Shown piece after piece: positions 56,557 through 64,000 of a stretch of 64,000 nucleotides of DNA. The notes under the pieces were generated by a model. That model was not told the DNA's origin. It did no database searches and worked only from the letters and a program-made list of their open reading frames with translations. The position numbers and the translations under genes are program-made. The stretch comes from Candidatus Acidiferrales bacterium (lineage in GTDB: Bacteria > Bacteroidota > Ignavibacteria > Kryptoniales > JAKASW01). The first letter of the stretch is position 1, and every line of letters starts with the position of its first letter. Where the stretch lies: assembly GCA_035515795.1 (NCBI GenBank), contig DATJAY010000004.1:1-64000 (forward strand). Reading direction: 5' to 3'.

Positions 56557-57489
56557 GTGAAAAACGATTCGGCAGAAAAGATGTCATCGAGAGCTTTTTT
56601 TGACACGGAGAGAATTTCTCCCAACACATTCGCCTACATTCTCATGGTCCCGGCGGCGTTGGTAATGTTCGGGGTCGTCATCTATCCTTTCTTCTACAAC
56701 GTCCTGCTGTCGTTTTCCAACATGAGTTTGCGCCACTTCAAAGACTGGCATATTATCGGCTTCAGGCAATATGGAGAAGTATTCAGCGAGAAAATATTTT
56801 ATTCGGTTTTCTTCAAGACGTTAGTCTGGACTTTTGTCAATATTTTCTTTCATGTTACAATCGGAGTTGCGCTTGCAATAATCCTGAATAGGAAACTTTT
56901 TGGAAAGGGTGCGATTCGTACTTTGTTGATCCTGCCCTGGGCAATTCCACAGGTCATTGTTGCTTTGACATGGCGCAGCATGTTCAATTATGAATACGGT
57001 GCGATCAATCTTTTCATCGCGCAATACTTCCACATGACGCCCATTCAATGGCTGGGGAAGCCTCTTGAAGCGTTCAGTGCCTGTATAATAACAAACATCT
57101 GGCTCGGCTTTCCTTTCATGATGACGATTGCACTCGGAGGACTCCAGAGCATTCCGCGGGAGCTTTACGAGGCTGCCGACATCGACGGCGCTACCGGCTG
57201 GCAGAAATTCTGGACGGTCACCGCCCCTCTACTAAGGCCGGTTATGATACCTGCAATAACGCTCGGCATAATCTGGACATTCAATAACGTAAACATAATC
57301 TGGCTTGTGTCGAATGGAGGCGAGCCATCAGACCAAACTCACATTCTCGTTTCGTACGTTTACAAAGCGGCATTTAACCTTTACAGGTACGGTTACGCCG
57401 CAGCATTGTCTATGGTAATCTTTGCGATACTACTTATTTTCAGCCTGTTCTTTTTGAATAGGACGAGAGCGTCGGAGGCAGCGTACTGA
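56557..57489 (+). CDS. ABC sugar permease, MalF-like
   Basis: The 310-residue product has six membrane segments and the EAA loop [18 protein letters not shown], which contacts the ATPase. I chose GTG 56557 because GGAAGAA precedes it; ATG 56581 ([13 protein letters not shown]) is the alternative, and an upstream GTG at 56506 lies in the repeat. It lacks the long periplasmic P2 loop of E. coli MalF and so resembles the shorter MalF/UgpA-type permeases. The MalG-like gene follows after two bases. Confidence 0.88.
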   Translation: MKNDSAEKMSSRAFFDTERISPNTFAYILMVPAALVMFGVVIYPFFYNVLLSFSNMSLRHFKDWHIIGFRQYGEVFSEKIFYSVFFKTLVWTFVNIFFHVTIGVALAIILNRKLFGKGAIRTLLILPWAIPQVIVALTWRSMFNYEYGAINLFIAQYFHMTPIQWLGKPLEAFSACIITNIWLGFPFMMTIALGGLQSIPRELYEAADIDGATGWQKFWTVTAPLLRPVMIPAITLGIIWTFNNVNIIWLVSNGGEPSDQTHILVSYVYKAAFNLYRYGYAAALSMVIFAILLIFSLFFLNRTRASEAAY

Positions 57490-57491
57490 GG

Positions 57492-58391
57492 ATGAAATCA
57501 GAGGTCAAAAGGCTTGCCCTGAACGGAGTGAAGGGTCAAAAGTCAAAATCCCAAATTGTAAATCTTAAATCTAAGATTTCAAATCTCATTCTTTATTTCC
57601 TTCTTCTCGGCTTCACCCTTGTCGTTCTTTACCCGATCATAAACGTCTTCAGTATTTCACTGCGTCCGTCAGATAGATTGCTGTCGACTTCATTGAGAGT
57701 GATTCCCGCCGACGCTTCGTTCCACTCTTACAAAGTTTTATTCACCCAGACTCCCTTCATACATTGGTTCTTTAACTCGGTTATTATTGCCGTCGTCGTG
57801 ACATTGACCGGAGTGGCGCTTGCATCGACTGCCGGTTACGCCTTCAGCCGATTCGATTTCTACGGGAAGAAAAGTGCGATGGTCGGACTTCTTGTGACTC
57901 AGATGTTTCCGCCGACGATGCTCCTTCTGCCGATGTATATCATGCTTCTCAAGCTGCACTTGATAAACAGCTACTTAGGGATAATTGTCATTTACACTTC
58001 GACTGCGCTGCCGTTTTGTGTCTGGCAGATGAAGGGATATTATGACACCATTCCTTTCAGCCTTGAAGAAGCCGCGCGAATCGACGGATCGACCCGCTGG
58101 GGAGCGTTTACGAAAGTTGTGCTGCCGCTCGCGGCCCCAGCCCTCGTAATAACCGCGCTTTTTTCATTCATGACCGCGTGGGCCGAGTACGTCGTTGCGG
58201 CTCAGGTGCTCCAGGATACGAGTCTGTTCACTCTTCCTCTTGGATTGAAACAATTCGAATCGAGCATGTCGACGGAGTGGGGCCTTTATGCGGCGGGTTC
58301 TTTAATTATTAGCATTCCCGCCGTAGCTTTATTTTTATTCCTGAGTCGATGGTTGATCTCCGGACTGACGCTCGGCAGTGTAAAAGGATGA
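57492..58391 (+). CDS. ABC sugar permease, MalG-like, repeat-coded N terminus
   Basis: The 299-residue product has six membrane segments and the EAA loop SLEEAARIDGSTRWGAF, typical of MalG/UgpE permeases. The N-terminal about 30 residues (RLALNGVKGQKSKSQIVNLK) are encoded by sequence that looks like a dispersed repeat and are not typical of the family. No gene for the ATPase (MalK/MsmX) is next to it, so an ATPase elsewhere must serve the transporter. The two-base gap to the MalF gene indicates coupling. Confidence 0.87.
   Translation: MKSEVKRLALNGVKGQKSKSQIVNLKSKISNLILYFLLLGFTLVVLYPIINVFSISLRPSDRLLSTSLRVIPADASFHSYKVLFTQTPFIHWFFNSVIIAVVVTLTGVALASTAGYAFSRFDFYGKKSAMVGLLVTQMFPPTMLLLPMYIMLLKLHLINSYLGIIVIYTSTALPFCVWQMKGYYDTIPFSLEEAARIDGSTRWGAFTKVVLPLAAPALVITALFSFMTAWAEYVVAAQVLQDTSLFTLPLGLKQFESSMSTEWGLYAAGSLIISIPAVALFLFLSRWLISGLTLGSVKG
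57513..57590. repeat. Repeat-like sequence inside the MalG N terminus
   Basis: The stretch contains CCTGAACGGAGTGAAGGGTC, then AAATCTT (57560-57566) and AAGATTT (57573-57579) as an exact inverted repeat, and TTTCAAATCTC. Such words are typical of intergenic dispersed repeats, yet here the frame stays open. Confirmation requires other copies in the genome. Confidence 0.45.
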
Positions 58392-58441
58392 CAGACAGGT
58401 TTAAGCTGATGGCTGACCGCTAAATCAAATTTGGTAAATAC

Positions 58442-59929
58442 ATGAAAAAGCCTCGATTGAGTTTCTGGCAAATATGGAACATGAGCTTCGGGTTCATGGG
58501 AATCCAGTTCGGCTTTGCGCTTCAGAATGCGAACGTCAGCAGGATATTTGAGACGCTCGGCGCGAAGATAGATGCCATTCCGATTCTATGGATCGCGGCA
58601 CCGATCACCGGCCTGATCGTTCAGCCGATAATCGGCCACATGAGCGACAAGACGTGGAACAAACTCGGCAGGCGGCGCCCGTATTTCCTGACCGGGGCGA
58701 TCCTGGCTTCCGCCGCTTTGTTCATCATGCCGAACTCGCCGGTCCTTTGGGTTGCGGCGGGAATGCTCTGGATCATGGATACGTCGATAAACATTTCGAT
58801 GGAGCCTTTCAGGGCTTTCGTCGGCGACATGCTGCCGTCGGAACAGAGGACCATCGGATTTTCCATGCAGAGTTTCTTCATTGGCATCGGAGCTGTCGTC
58901 GCTTCTGCACTTCCGTATATCATGACGAACTGGTTCGGCGTGAGCAACACTGCGCCGGAAGGGATGATACCTGTGTCCGTCAAGCTGTCGTTTTACGTTG
59001 GTGGAATAATCTTCTTTGCCGCAGTTTTGTGGACGGTAATTCGCTCGAAAGAATATCCGCCGGAGGAATTGAAGAGATTCAGCGTGGAAGGAGGAATGCC
59101 GCGCCGGGAAACAAATCCGATTGCTCACTCGAAATTTCTAAAAAACGGAATCGTCTGGACGATCATTGGCATTCTGCTGTTTCTGATTTTCTTTTATTTC
59201 ATATACATGGATTACGGGCTCGGAGTTTTCTTTGGAGGCATAGCGGCGTTCGGATTATTACAGATTGCTGCGGGATTGATCACTAAGAGAAACGGCGCAG
59301 AGACCGGCCTGGTCGTCGTCATGAACGACCTCTTCAAGATGCCGAAGACGATGGTGCAGCTTGCGTACGTGCAATTCTTCTCGTGGTTTGCACTCTTTGC
59401 AATGTGGATATACACGACTCCGGCAGTTGCGCATCATATTTACGGCGCGACGGACACAGCCTCGGCTTTGTACAACGATGGTGCGAACTGGGTGGGCGTT
59501 CTCATGTCGGTATATAACGGCTTCGCCGCAGTCATGGCATTTGTGCTAGTCTGGCTCGCGAAGAAGACGAGCAGGAAGAGCGTCCACGCCATCAGTCTGC
59601 TGTGCGGCTCGCTCGGCCTAATGTCGTTCTATGTGATCAAAGATCCGAAGCTCCTCCTGGTTTCGGAGCTCGGGATCGGGCTGGCGTGGGCGTCGATTCT
59701 CGCGATGCCTTACGCGATACTTACAGGCTCGCTTCCCGCGGAGAAAATGGGGACGTACATGGGGATATTCAATTTCTTCATCGTCATTCCGCAGATCACA
59801 GCGGCGGCAATACTCGGTTTCTTCGTGAGGAGTCTGTTCCGTGGTGAGGCGATTTACGCTTTGCTGCTCGGCGGGCTGTCGCTGGTTGCGGCGGCGCTTC
59901 TTGTGATGAAGGTCGAAGACAGGGCGTAA
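58442..59929 (+). CDS. GPH/SLC45-like MFS sugar transporter
   Basis: The 495-residue product has twelve membrane segments and the motif GRRRPYFLTGAILASAA with SMEPFRAFVGDMLP, seen in MFS sugar:cation symporters close to SLC45 and sucrose/maltose permeases. In Bacteroidota such genes lie in starch loci as cytoplasmic-membrane disaccharide importers. It follows the ABC permeases, so the locus has two inner-membrane routes. The substrate (maltose or similar) is an inference. Confidence 0.85.
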   Translation: MKKPRLSFWQIWNMSFGFMGIQFGFALQNANVSRIFETLGAKIDAIPILWIAAPITGLIVQPIIGHMSDKTWNKLGRRRPYFLTGAILASAALFIMPNSPVLWVAAGMLWIMDTSINISMEPFRAFVGDMLPSEQRTIGFSMQSFFIGIGAVVASALPYIMTNWFGVSNTAPEGMIPVSVKLSFYVGGIIFFAAVLWTVIRSKEYPPEELKRFSVEGGMPRRETNPIAHSKFLKNGIVWTIIGILLFLIFFYFIYMDYGLGVFFGGIAAFGLLQIAAGLITKRNGAETGLVVVMNDLFKMPKTMVQLAYVQFFSWFALFAMWIYTTPAVAHHIYGATDTASALYNDGANWVGVLMSVYNGFAAVMAFVLVWLAKKTSRKSVHAISLLCGSLGLMSFYVIKDPKLLLVSELGIGLAWASILAMPYAILTGSLPAEKMGTYMGIFNFFIVIPQITAAAILGFFVRSLFRGEAIYALLLGGLSLVAAALLVMKVEDRA

Positions 59930-60134
59930 CAGAATACCGGAGTTTATTCCTTACCGGGCGTTGCGTCGTCAATGGTACAGGAGAAACAAACCTGTTGCGA
60001 CAATTCCCCGCTGATGCGGCATCTTCGACATGAACTGACGCTATGATATTGATTGCCAGGACCGGTGACCGTAAACGGTCATAGAACCTTTGCACCATGG
60101 AATCGTCAAGATGTAGTAAAGGAGGTTGTCGAAC

Positions 60135-60635
60135 ATGCAAACGACGTTACCTTGCAGATGGAACCTCGCGACAGGAAGCCGTATTTTTTCAAGCGTGCTA
60201 GTTTTCATCGCTGTCCTTCTTATTCCCCTTGTGTTCCTCGGTTGTGATGATTACAGCTGGGTAAACCCGGTGGATGGAAGCGGAGATGATGGAGGGGTGC
60301 CATACTTTGACAACTCGGATAACGCTTTCTATTATGAGTATGACGCGACCGATTACAGTTCCAGCGCGACGTATTCTCTCACATTCTATTCGAACGACGT
60401 AACCTGTTCACTTGCGGTGGACAATTACGAATCGGGAAGCGTTACCGTGTCCGTCTTCGACGGCGGTGGAATTGCCTGGAGCGATCGGGTTTCATCCGGA
60501 GTGAATGAGTCGATGAATGTCTACGTGCCGACTCAGACGTATTGCACCATAACGTATGACGATTTTACGGGACATGTGAGTTTCTCCTGCACGGGCAGTG
60601 CTTACGTTGTCGCCGGCAATCGCGAAAAAACTTGA
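60135..60635 (+). CDS. Small secreted lipoprotein of unknown function
   Basis: ATG 60135 follows AAAGGAGG at 60118-60125 with nine bases between. The 166-residue product has a long signal ending VFLGC (lipobox, cysteine near residue 38) and then an acidic, Tyr/Ser-rich beta-type region (SGDDGGVPYFDNSDNAFYY). No family was recognised. The 205 bases before it hold only the leader. Confidence 0.7.
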   Translation: MQTTLPCRWNLATGSRIFSSVLVFIAVLLIPLVFLGCDDYSWVNPVDGSGDDGGVPYFDNSDNAFYYEYDATDYSSSATYSLTFYSNDVTCSLAVDNYESGSVTVSVFDGGGIAWSDRVSSGVNESMNVYVPTQTYCTITYDDFTGHVSFSCTGSAYVVAGNREKT

Positions 60636-60738
60636 ATTGTGGGAGGAGAATGTTAAACTAGTAAAACCAAAGCAAGAAGAAACTGTGCTGAAAATATAAA
60701 TCCGTTAATAACAACACGATCCTGATTAGAATATTTCT

Positions 60739-61578
60739 ATGAAGAGATTTTATTCCATCCTTATCATTCTGACATTTACGGCAGTGAAACTGTGGGCTGG
60801 CAACAATGAGATAAAGACCCAACACATCTCGTTTTCCTGTTCGATAGATGGGAAGAATTATCGCCTTGAAGCCATGCTCTATTTCCCTTCGGATTCCGGG
60901 AATCAACATTCGTTGATAATCATGACGCACGGGAGAAACGGACCGAATCCGCCGATCGATAAGCGGGAGGTTTTTAGATATCGGCCTCTATGTGAGGCAC
61001 TGGCGAACAAAGGTTTTGTGGTGATGATGCTTGTGCGTCGCGGGTATGGTAATTCCGAAGGTCCGGATTGCGAGTATCTGGAGACTGCCGAAGAATCCGG
61101 TCTAGCAGGCGCGCAGGATGTGAAAGCCGCGGCGGACTATATGAGCACCGCACCTTATGCATCAAATGGGCGCGTCGTGGTCATAGGCCAGTCGCAGGGC
61201 GGTTGGGTGGCACTCGCGGCATCCACACTAGGAATCAAAGGAGTCCTCGGTACTGTAAATGTTTCAGGAGCTACGAATTTTCGACGTGCATCCGGGTTTT
61301 CAATAAGGTCTTCCATGGTTGAGGACCAGTTGGATAATTCGGCAGCGGCATACGGCAAATCATCGAAAGTACCGACTCTCTGGATCTATGCGGAAAATGA
61401 TAATCATTTGCCTGCGACTGTAAAGAGATGGTTTGATTCATATAAGCAGGGCGGCGGTCGAGGAGAGCTCGTGATCAAACCGGCTTATGGAGACAACGGA
61501 CACAAGATTGTCGGTGAACCCGATCTTTACATTGACGACATCCTGAATTTCTTCAAGGAGATCGGTTTCAGCAAATAA
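60739..61578 (+). CDS. Exported alpha/beta hydrolase
   Basis: The 279-residue product starts with a signal peptide (MKRFYSILIILTFTAVKLWAG) and has an alpha/beta-hydrolase fold with LIIMTHGRNG (oxyanion region), nucleophile motif GQSQGG, probable acid D in AENDNHLP and catalytic H in GDNGHKIVG. It resembles the dienelactone-hydrolase/BAAT-like esterase group. The substrate is unknown. It is not clearly part of the glucan operon. Confidence 0.82.
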   Translation: MKRFYSILIILTFTAVKLWAGNNEIKTQHISFSCSIDGKNYRLEAMLYFPSDSGNQHSLIIMTHGRNGPNPPIDKREVFRYRPLCEALANKGFVVMMLVRRGYGNSEGPDCEYLETAEESGLAGAQDVKAAADYMSTAPYASNGRVVVIGQSQGGWVALAASTLGIKGVLGTVNVSGATNFRRASGFSIRSSMVEDQLDNSAAAYGKSSKVPTLWIYAENDNHLPATVKRWFDSYKQGGGRGELVIKPAYGDNGHKIVGEPDLYIDDILNFFKEIGFSK

Positions 61579-61651
61579 ACTCTTTAAGGACACAGGGGAT
61601 CCAGAGTTTCCGGCAGGCTAGATACGACATAGTTTTGTTGAACAGATTCCC

Positions 61652-61945
61652 GGGACGGAGACGCAGGTTGTCGGGAAGACGATGCAAGTAGTTCGGACGA
61701 CGGTGCAGGTCGTCGGGATGAGGACGCAAGTAGTCGGGAAAGAGATGCAGGTAGTTGGGACGAAGATGCAGGTAGTTCGGACGGAGATGCAGGTAGTTCG
61801 GACGAGGATGCAAGTAGTCGGGAAAGAGATGCAGGTAGTTCGGACAGAGATAAAAGTAGTCGGGACGACGAACCTAGTCGTTGGGAAAGCCGACCTAATT
61901 GTTGGGACGACAAACCTGGTCGTTCGGACGACGGCGCAAGAAGCC
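61652..61945. repeat. 14-copy 21-bp tandem repeat (minisatellite)
   Basis: Fourteen consecutive units of 21 bases fill 294 bases; the commonest form is CGGACGGAGATGCAGGTAGTT-like, starting GGGA/CGGA and ending GTAGTT/C. Units differ by a few bases and become more diverged at the 3' end. Since 21 is a multiple of 3, several frames stay open; + strand translation gives heptads of the type MQVVRTE. Most frames lack upstream translation signals, so it is treated as a repeat rather than a gene. Confidence 0.9.
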
Positions 61946-62101
61946 ACGGGGAGAAGATTGATTATGTGGAGTGGGGGGATTAGATTTTTGGGGAGATGAA
62001 AGGCGTGGGGATGGAAGAAAGGAAGGCTCATTCAAGCCTAATCAATACAATTCGGTAGACTGCTTGAAATAAATTTGACAAAACCATGAAAGGGCAAAAT
62101 C

Positions 62102-62848
62102 ATGAAAGTAATCACTCTCTCATTTCTCCTGACTCTGACCCTCCTGATCAGTCCGGAGAGGAGCTTTTCGCAAGCACCTGATTCGACATCCGCTTCGTTA
62201 ACTTTTGGCAATGCGCTGCAGTTCCAGCTAATCGGGGGCGTGGGACTGAACTACCTCGGTGAGTTGAATTCATCCTCTTACTTTCGCATCGGCGCCGATT
62301 TGTCTTTGAGTCACTCGAACCAGTCAGGTTCTCAGAGTAACTCTGAGGTGGAGAGCTACGCTCCGCCGTCGGTCAACTCCGATACCATTGCTACAAATCC
62401 TGACCAGACATCGAATTCATACGGTATCACCCTGTCGGGCTTGTATGTTCGGAAACTGGCAGAGTATCGAAATACTATTCTCTACCTTGGGGCCGGCCCG
62501 GAAGTGACTTATTCATGGACGAAGTCGTCGGATGATGAACCGGGGACGAGGACAAGCGGGGGCGTGAGTGCTTCGGAGGGAACCGATAATGAGAGCACGA
62601 ACAAAACCGCCGGGATTGGTCCGGTGGCCGTCCTGGGTGTAGGAAGCAAAATTATCGAGCAGGTCAGTCTGACCGCCGAAATCGGAATCTCTGCTCTCTA
62701 CGAATGGAACTCGTCTTCATCGGGATACATCTACAGCTTAGACCAGCCGTCTTATCAATACACAGAGAGGTCCAATAGCAGCTCGCATATCACCGGCTGG
62801 GTCATCTCGCTCGCCAATGTGAGGGTCGGAATCCTCATTGGACTGTAG
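62102..62848 (+). CDS. Predicted outer-membrane beta-barrel protein
   Basis: The 248-residue product has a signal peptide (MKVITLSFLLTLTLLISPERS, then FSQAPDS) and alternating hydrophobic strands with an outer-membrane-protein pattern (LNYLGELNSSSYFRIGADLS, ITLSGLYVRKLAEYRNTIL, LGAGPEVTYSW), ending in short strands. Serine-rich loops are long. The family is not identifiable. It follows the tandem repeat and is monocistronic as far as seen. Confidence 0.75.
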   Translation: MKVITLSFLLTLTLLISPERSFSQAPDSTSASLTFGNALQFQLIGGVGLNYLGELNSSSYFRIGADLSLSHSNQSGSQSNSEVESYAPPSVNSDTIATNPDQTSNSYGITLSGLYVRKLAEYRNTILYLGAGPEVTYSWTKSSDDEPGTRTSGGVSASEGTDNESTNKTAGIGPVAVLGVGSKIIEQVSLTAEIGISALYEWNSSSSGYIYSLDQPSYQYTERSNSSSHITGWVISLANVRVGILIGL

Positions 62849-63010
62849 TCGATTTATTGCGGTTGGACGCAATTGACCGCGGCGGCGGGGTGGTTGACTA
62901 AATGGTGGAGAGGGAGTAGACTTTCTAAGGAGAAAATGCGTGGGATGCAAAAGGGAAGCGCATATGATCTTATTCAATTCTGTGAGGCGACCGTATGAGA
63001 AGAGTAATCA

Positions 63011-63301
63011 ATGATAACACCTGAAGAAATCGTTCCGACGCTTGAAAGCATACTCGCGGATGAGGCGGTGTTTATCTCCAAGCTTCAAATGATGAAGCCT
63101 CGCAGCAAAACCTCCGACGAGGTGAGGGAACTTGAGGAAGAGGTTTTTCCGATCTGTGAATCCATGACAGAAATGGTAGAGGCACTGGTCTCAAACAGGC
63201 CCGACCCGAAGCCCATCGGCGATAAGTTTAAGATTGCGTTCAATAACGTTGGAGTTATCTATGAGCTTCTTACCGGTCTCATCGACAAGCCGGCGAAGTG
63301 A
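63011..63301 (+). CDS. Small protein of unknown function, mostly helical
   Basis: The 96-residue product reads MITPEEIVPTLESILADEAV and is acidic and apparently all-helical, without a signal peptide or membrane segment. The ATG has weak ribosome binding sequence. No family is recognised. Coding character is supported by the absence of rare codons and by normal start and stop spacing only. Confidence 0.5.
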   Translation: MITPEEIVPTLESILADEAVFISKLQMMKPRSKTSDEVRELEEEVFPICESMTEMVEALVSNRPDPKPIGDKFKIAFNNVGVIYELLTGLIDKPAK

Positions 63302-63466
63302 GATGATGTATGCCGGTGTGGAGTCCGGATTTGCGATGGCGTGGGCGGGATTTCCATCCGGAACAGAGATCGGCGGCCTGTCAGGAGAGAACTCCTGCTT
63401 TCACGTCTAAGAATGTGAGAAATGGATTATGCCAACTTTCAGAATAAATAACATCACGAGGAAAGC

Positions 63467-63928
63467 ATGTACATACTAACTGTTGTTTTGCTGGCATTCG
63501 TATTTCCAGTTATCTCTATTCTCACAGACGTATTCCTTTTCAAAAGCGCATCGAGTACTATGTACCTCGTCGGGAAGTGGTTCGTGTTCTGGGGAGTCGG
63601 GATTAGATTCTTCACTGCAGGGCTGCGACAGTCGATAACTCCGAGGTTCACGGCGGAAAAAATATTCGGGTTCAAGACCGATGAACCGCTGGTATTCGTG
63701 CAGGAGCTAGGATTTGCAAATATATCGTCAGGATTGTTGGGCATCCTCACCATCTTTGATGGCAACTGGATCCTACCCTCAGCAATCATCGGCGGCTCCT
63801 TTTATGGTTTGGCCGGGATAAAACACCTGACAAGAAGCGGAAGGAGTTCCACTGAGAATGTAACGACGTATTCAGATCTTCTGATGTCTATTATCCTTCT
63901 GGTGTATGTTGCCAGGTCTATAATCTGA
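63467..63928 (+). CDS. Small integral membrane protein, DUF6790-like
   Basis: The 153-residue product has four hydrophobic segments (YILTVVLLAFVFPVISIL, LVGKWFVFWGVGIRF, NISSGLLGILTIFDG and DLLMSIILLVYVARSII) and the motif FVQELGFANISSGLLG. From memory it resembles the DUF6790 family of small membrane proteins; the role is unknown. GAGG precedes the ATG by about six bases. Confidence 0.65.
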   Translation: MYILTVVLLAFVFPVISILTDVFLFKSASSTMYLVGKWFVFWGVGIRFFTAGLRQSITPRFTAEKIFGFKTDEPLVFVQELGFANISSGLLGILTIFDGNWILPSAIIGGSFYGLAGIKHLTRSGRSSTENVTTYSDLLMSIILLVYVARSII

Positions 63929-64000
63929 AGAAGTATCATGAGCAGAGCTCATTCTCAAATGTTCTCCGGAGATTTCCATCCAGGCCGGGAACCGGCAGGT

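Noticed and set aside
61682-61999. Open frame of 105 codons through the tandem repeat
   Set aside because: The first ATG lies inside the repeat, no independent ribosome binding site exists and other frames are open as well; the 21-bp period explains the openness.
63938-64000. Frame MSRAHSQMFSGDF running off the window end
   Set aside because: Only 21 codons are visible, with no recognisable family and a weak start; it cannot be supported.
1-64000. CRISPR array or prophage
   Set aside because: No regular 25-40-base repeats with unique spacers and no phage structural, integrase or cas genes were seen.

Overview
The window is a bacterial chromosome segment from the FCB group, most likely the Ignavibacteria/Kryptonia side of Bacteroidota-Chlorobiota. 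Four things point there. Several secreted proteins end in a type IX secretion (T9SS) type A sorting domain with an NYPNPFNP motif. A PorV-like outer-membrane protein is present. The spc/alpha ribosomal operon runs secY-map-infA-rpmJ without adk. CoaBC carries PAMD instead of PAMN, which I recall as common in Bacteroidota. Shine-Dalgarno sequences are clear on many genes, unlike typical Bacteroidia. The exact genus cannot be read from the sequence.

Layout. 1-13101: the S10/spc/alpha ribosomal operons, from the 3' part of rplB to rplQ, with secY, map, infA and rpoA, all on the + strand. 13257-13853: the GTPase engB. 13959-16543 (- strand): a two-gene membrane oxidase of the cytochrome bd superfamily whose CydA-like subunit carries a C-terminal c-type haem site. 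16662-17490 (- strand): tRNA-Ser(UGA) and a lipoprotein joining a TonB-C-like domain to a parvulin domain. 17816-27302: the classical rimP-nusA-infB-rbfA-truB-ribF-rpsO-pnp operon. 27413-28303: tRNA-Leu(GAG), a small orphan helix-turn-helix gene with a near-consensus promoter, and a possible structured RNA. 28304-31563: yicC-gmk-rpoZ-coaBC.

32159-59929 is an accessory locus for alpha-glucan (starch/maltodextrin) use. A LacI-family regulator, with operator-like palindromes on its own promoter, leads a tight run: a TonB-dependent receptor, a 1247-residue exported protein, a PorV-like protein and a 1394-residue GH13 amylase. After it come an exported protein with three starch-binding-like repeats, an SGNH-hydrolase/TPR membrane protein, another T9SS-tagged protein, a second GH13 amylase, a SurA-like foldase, a MalE-like lipoprotein, two MalF/MalG-like permeases and a GPH/SLC45-like sugar transporter. 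The inferred flow is: amylases exported by T9SS and held at the surface cut the polymer, the TonB receptor brings oligosaccharides across the outer membrane, and the ABC permease or the symporter brings them across the inner membrane. No susD-like gene and no ABC ATPase is present.

60135-64000 holds a lipoprotein, an alpha/beta hydrolase, a 14-copy 21-bp tandem repeat (61652-61945), a beta-barrel-like protein and two unassigned small proteins. No CRISPR array, complete insertion sequence, rRNA or replication origin was seen.
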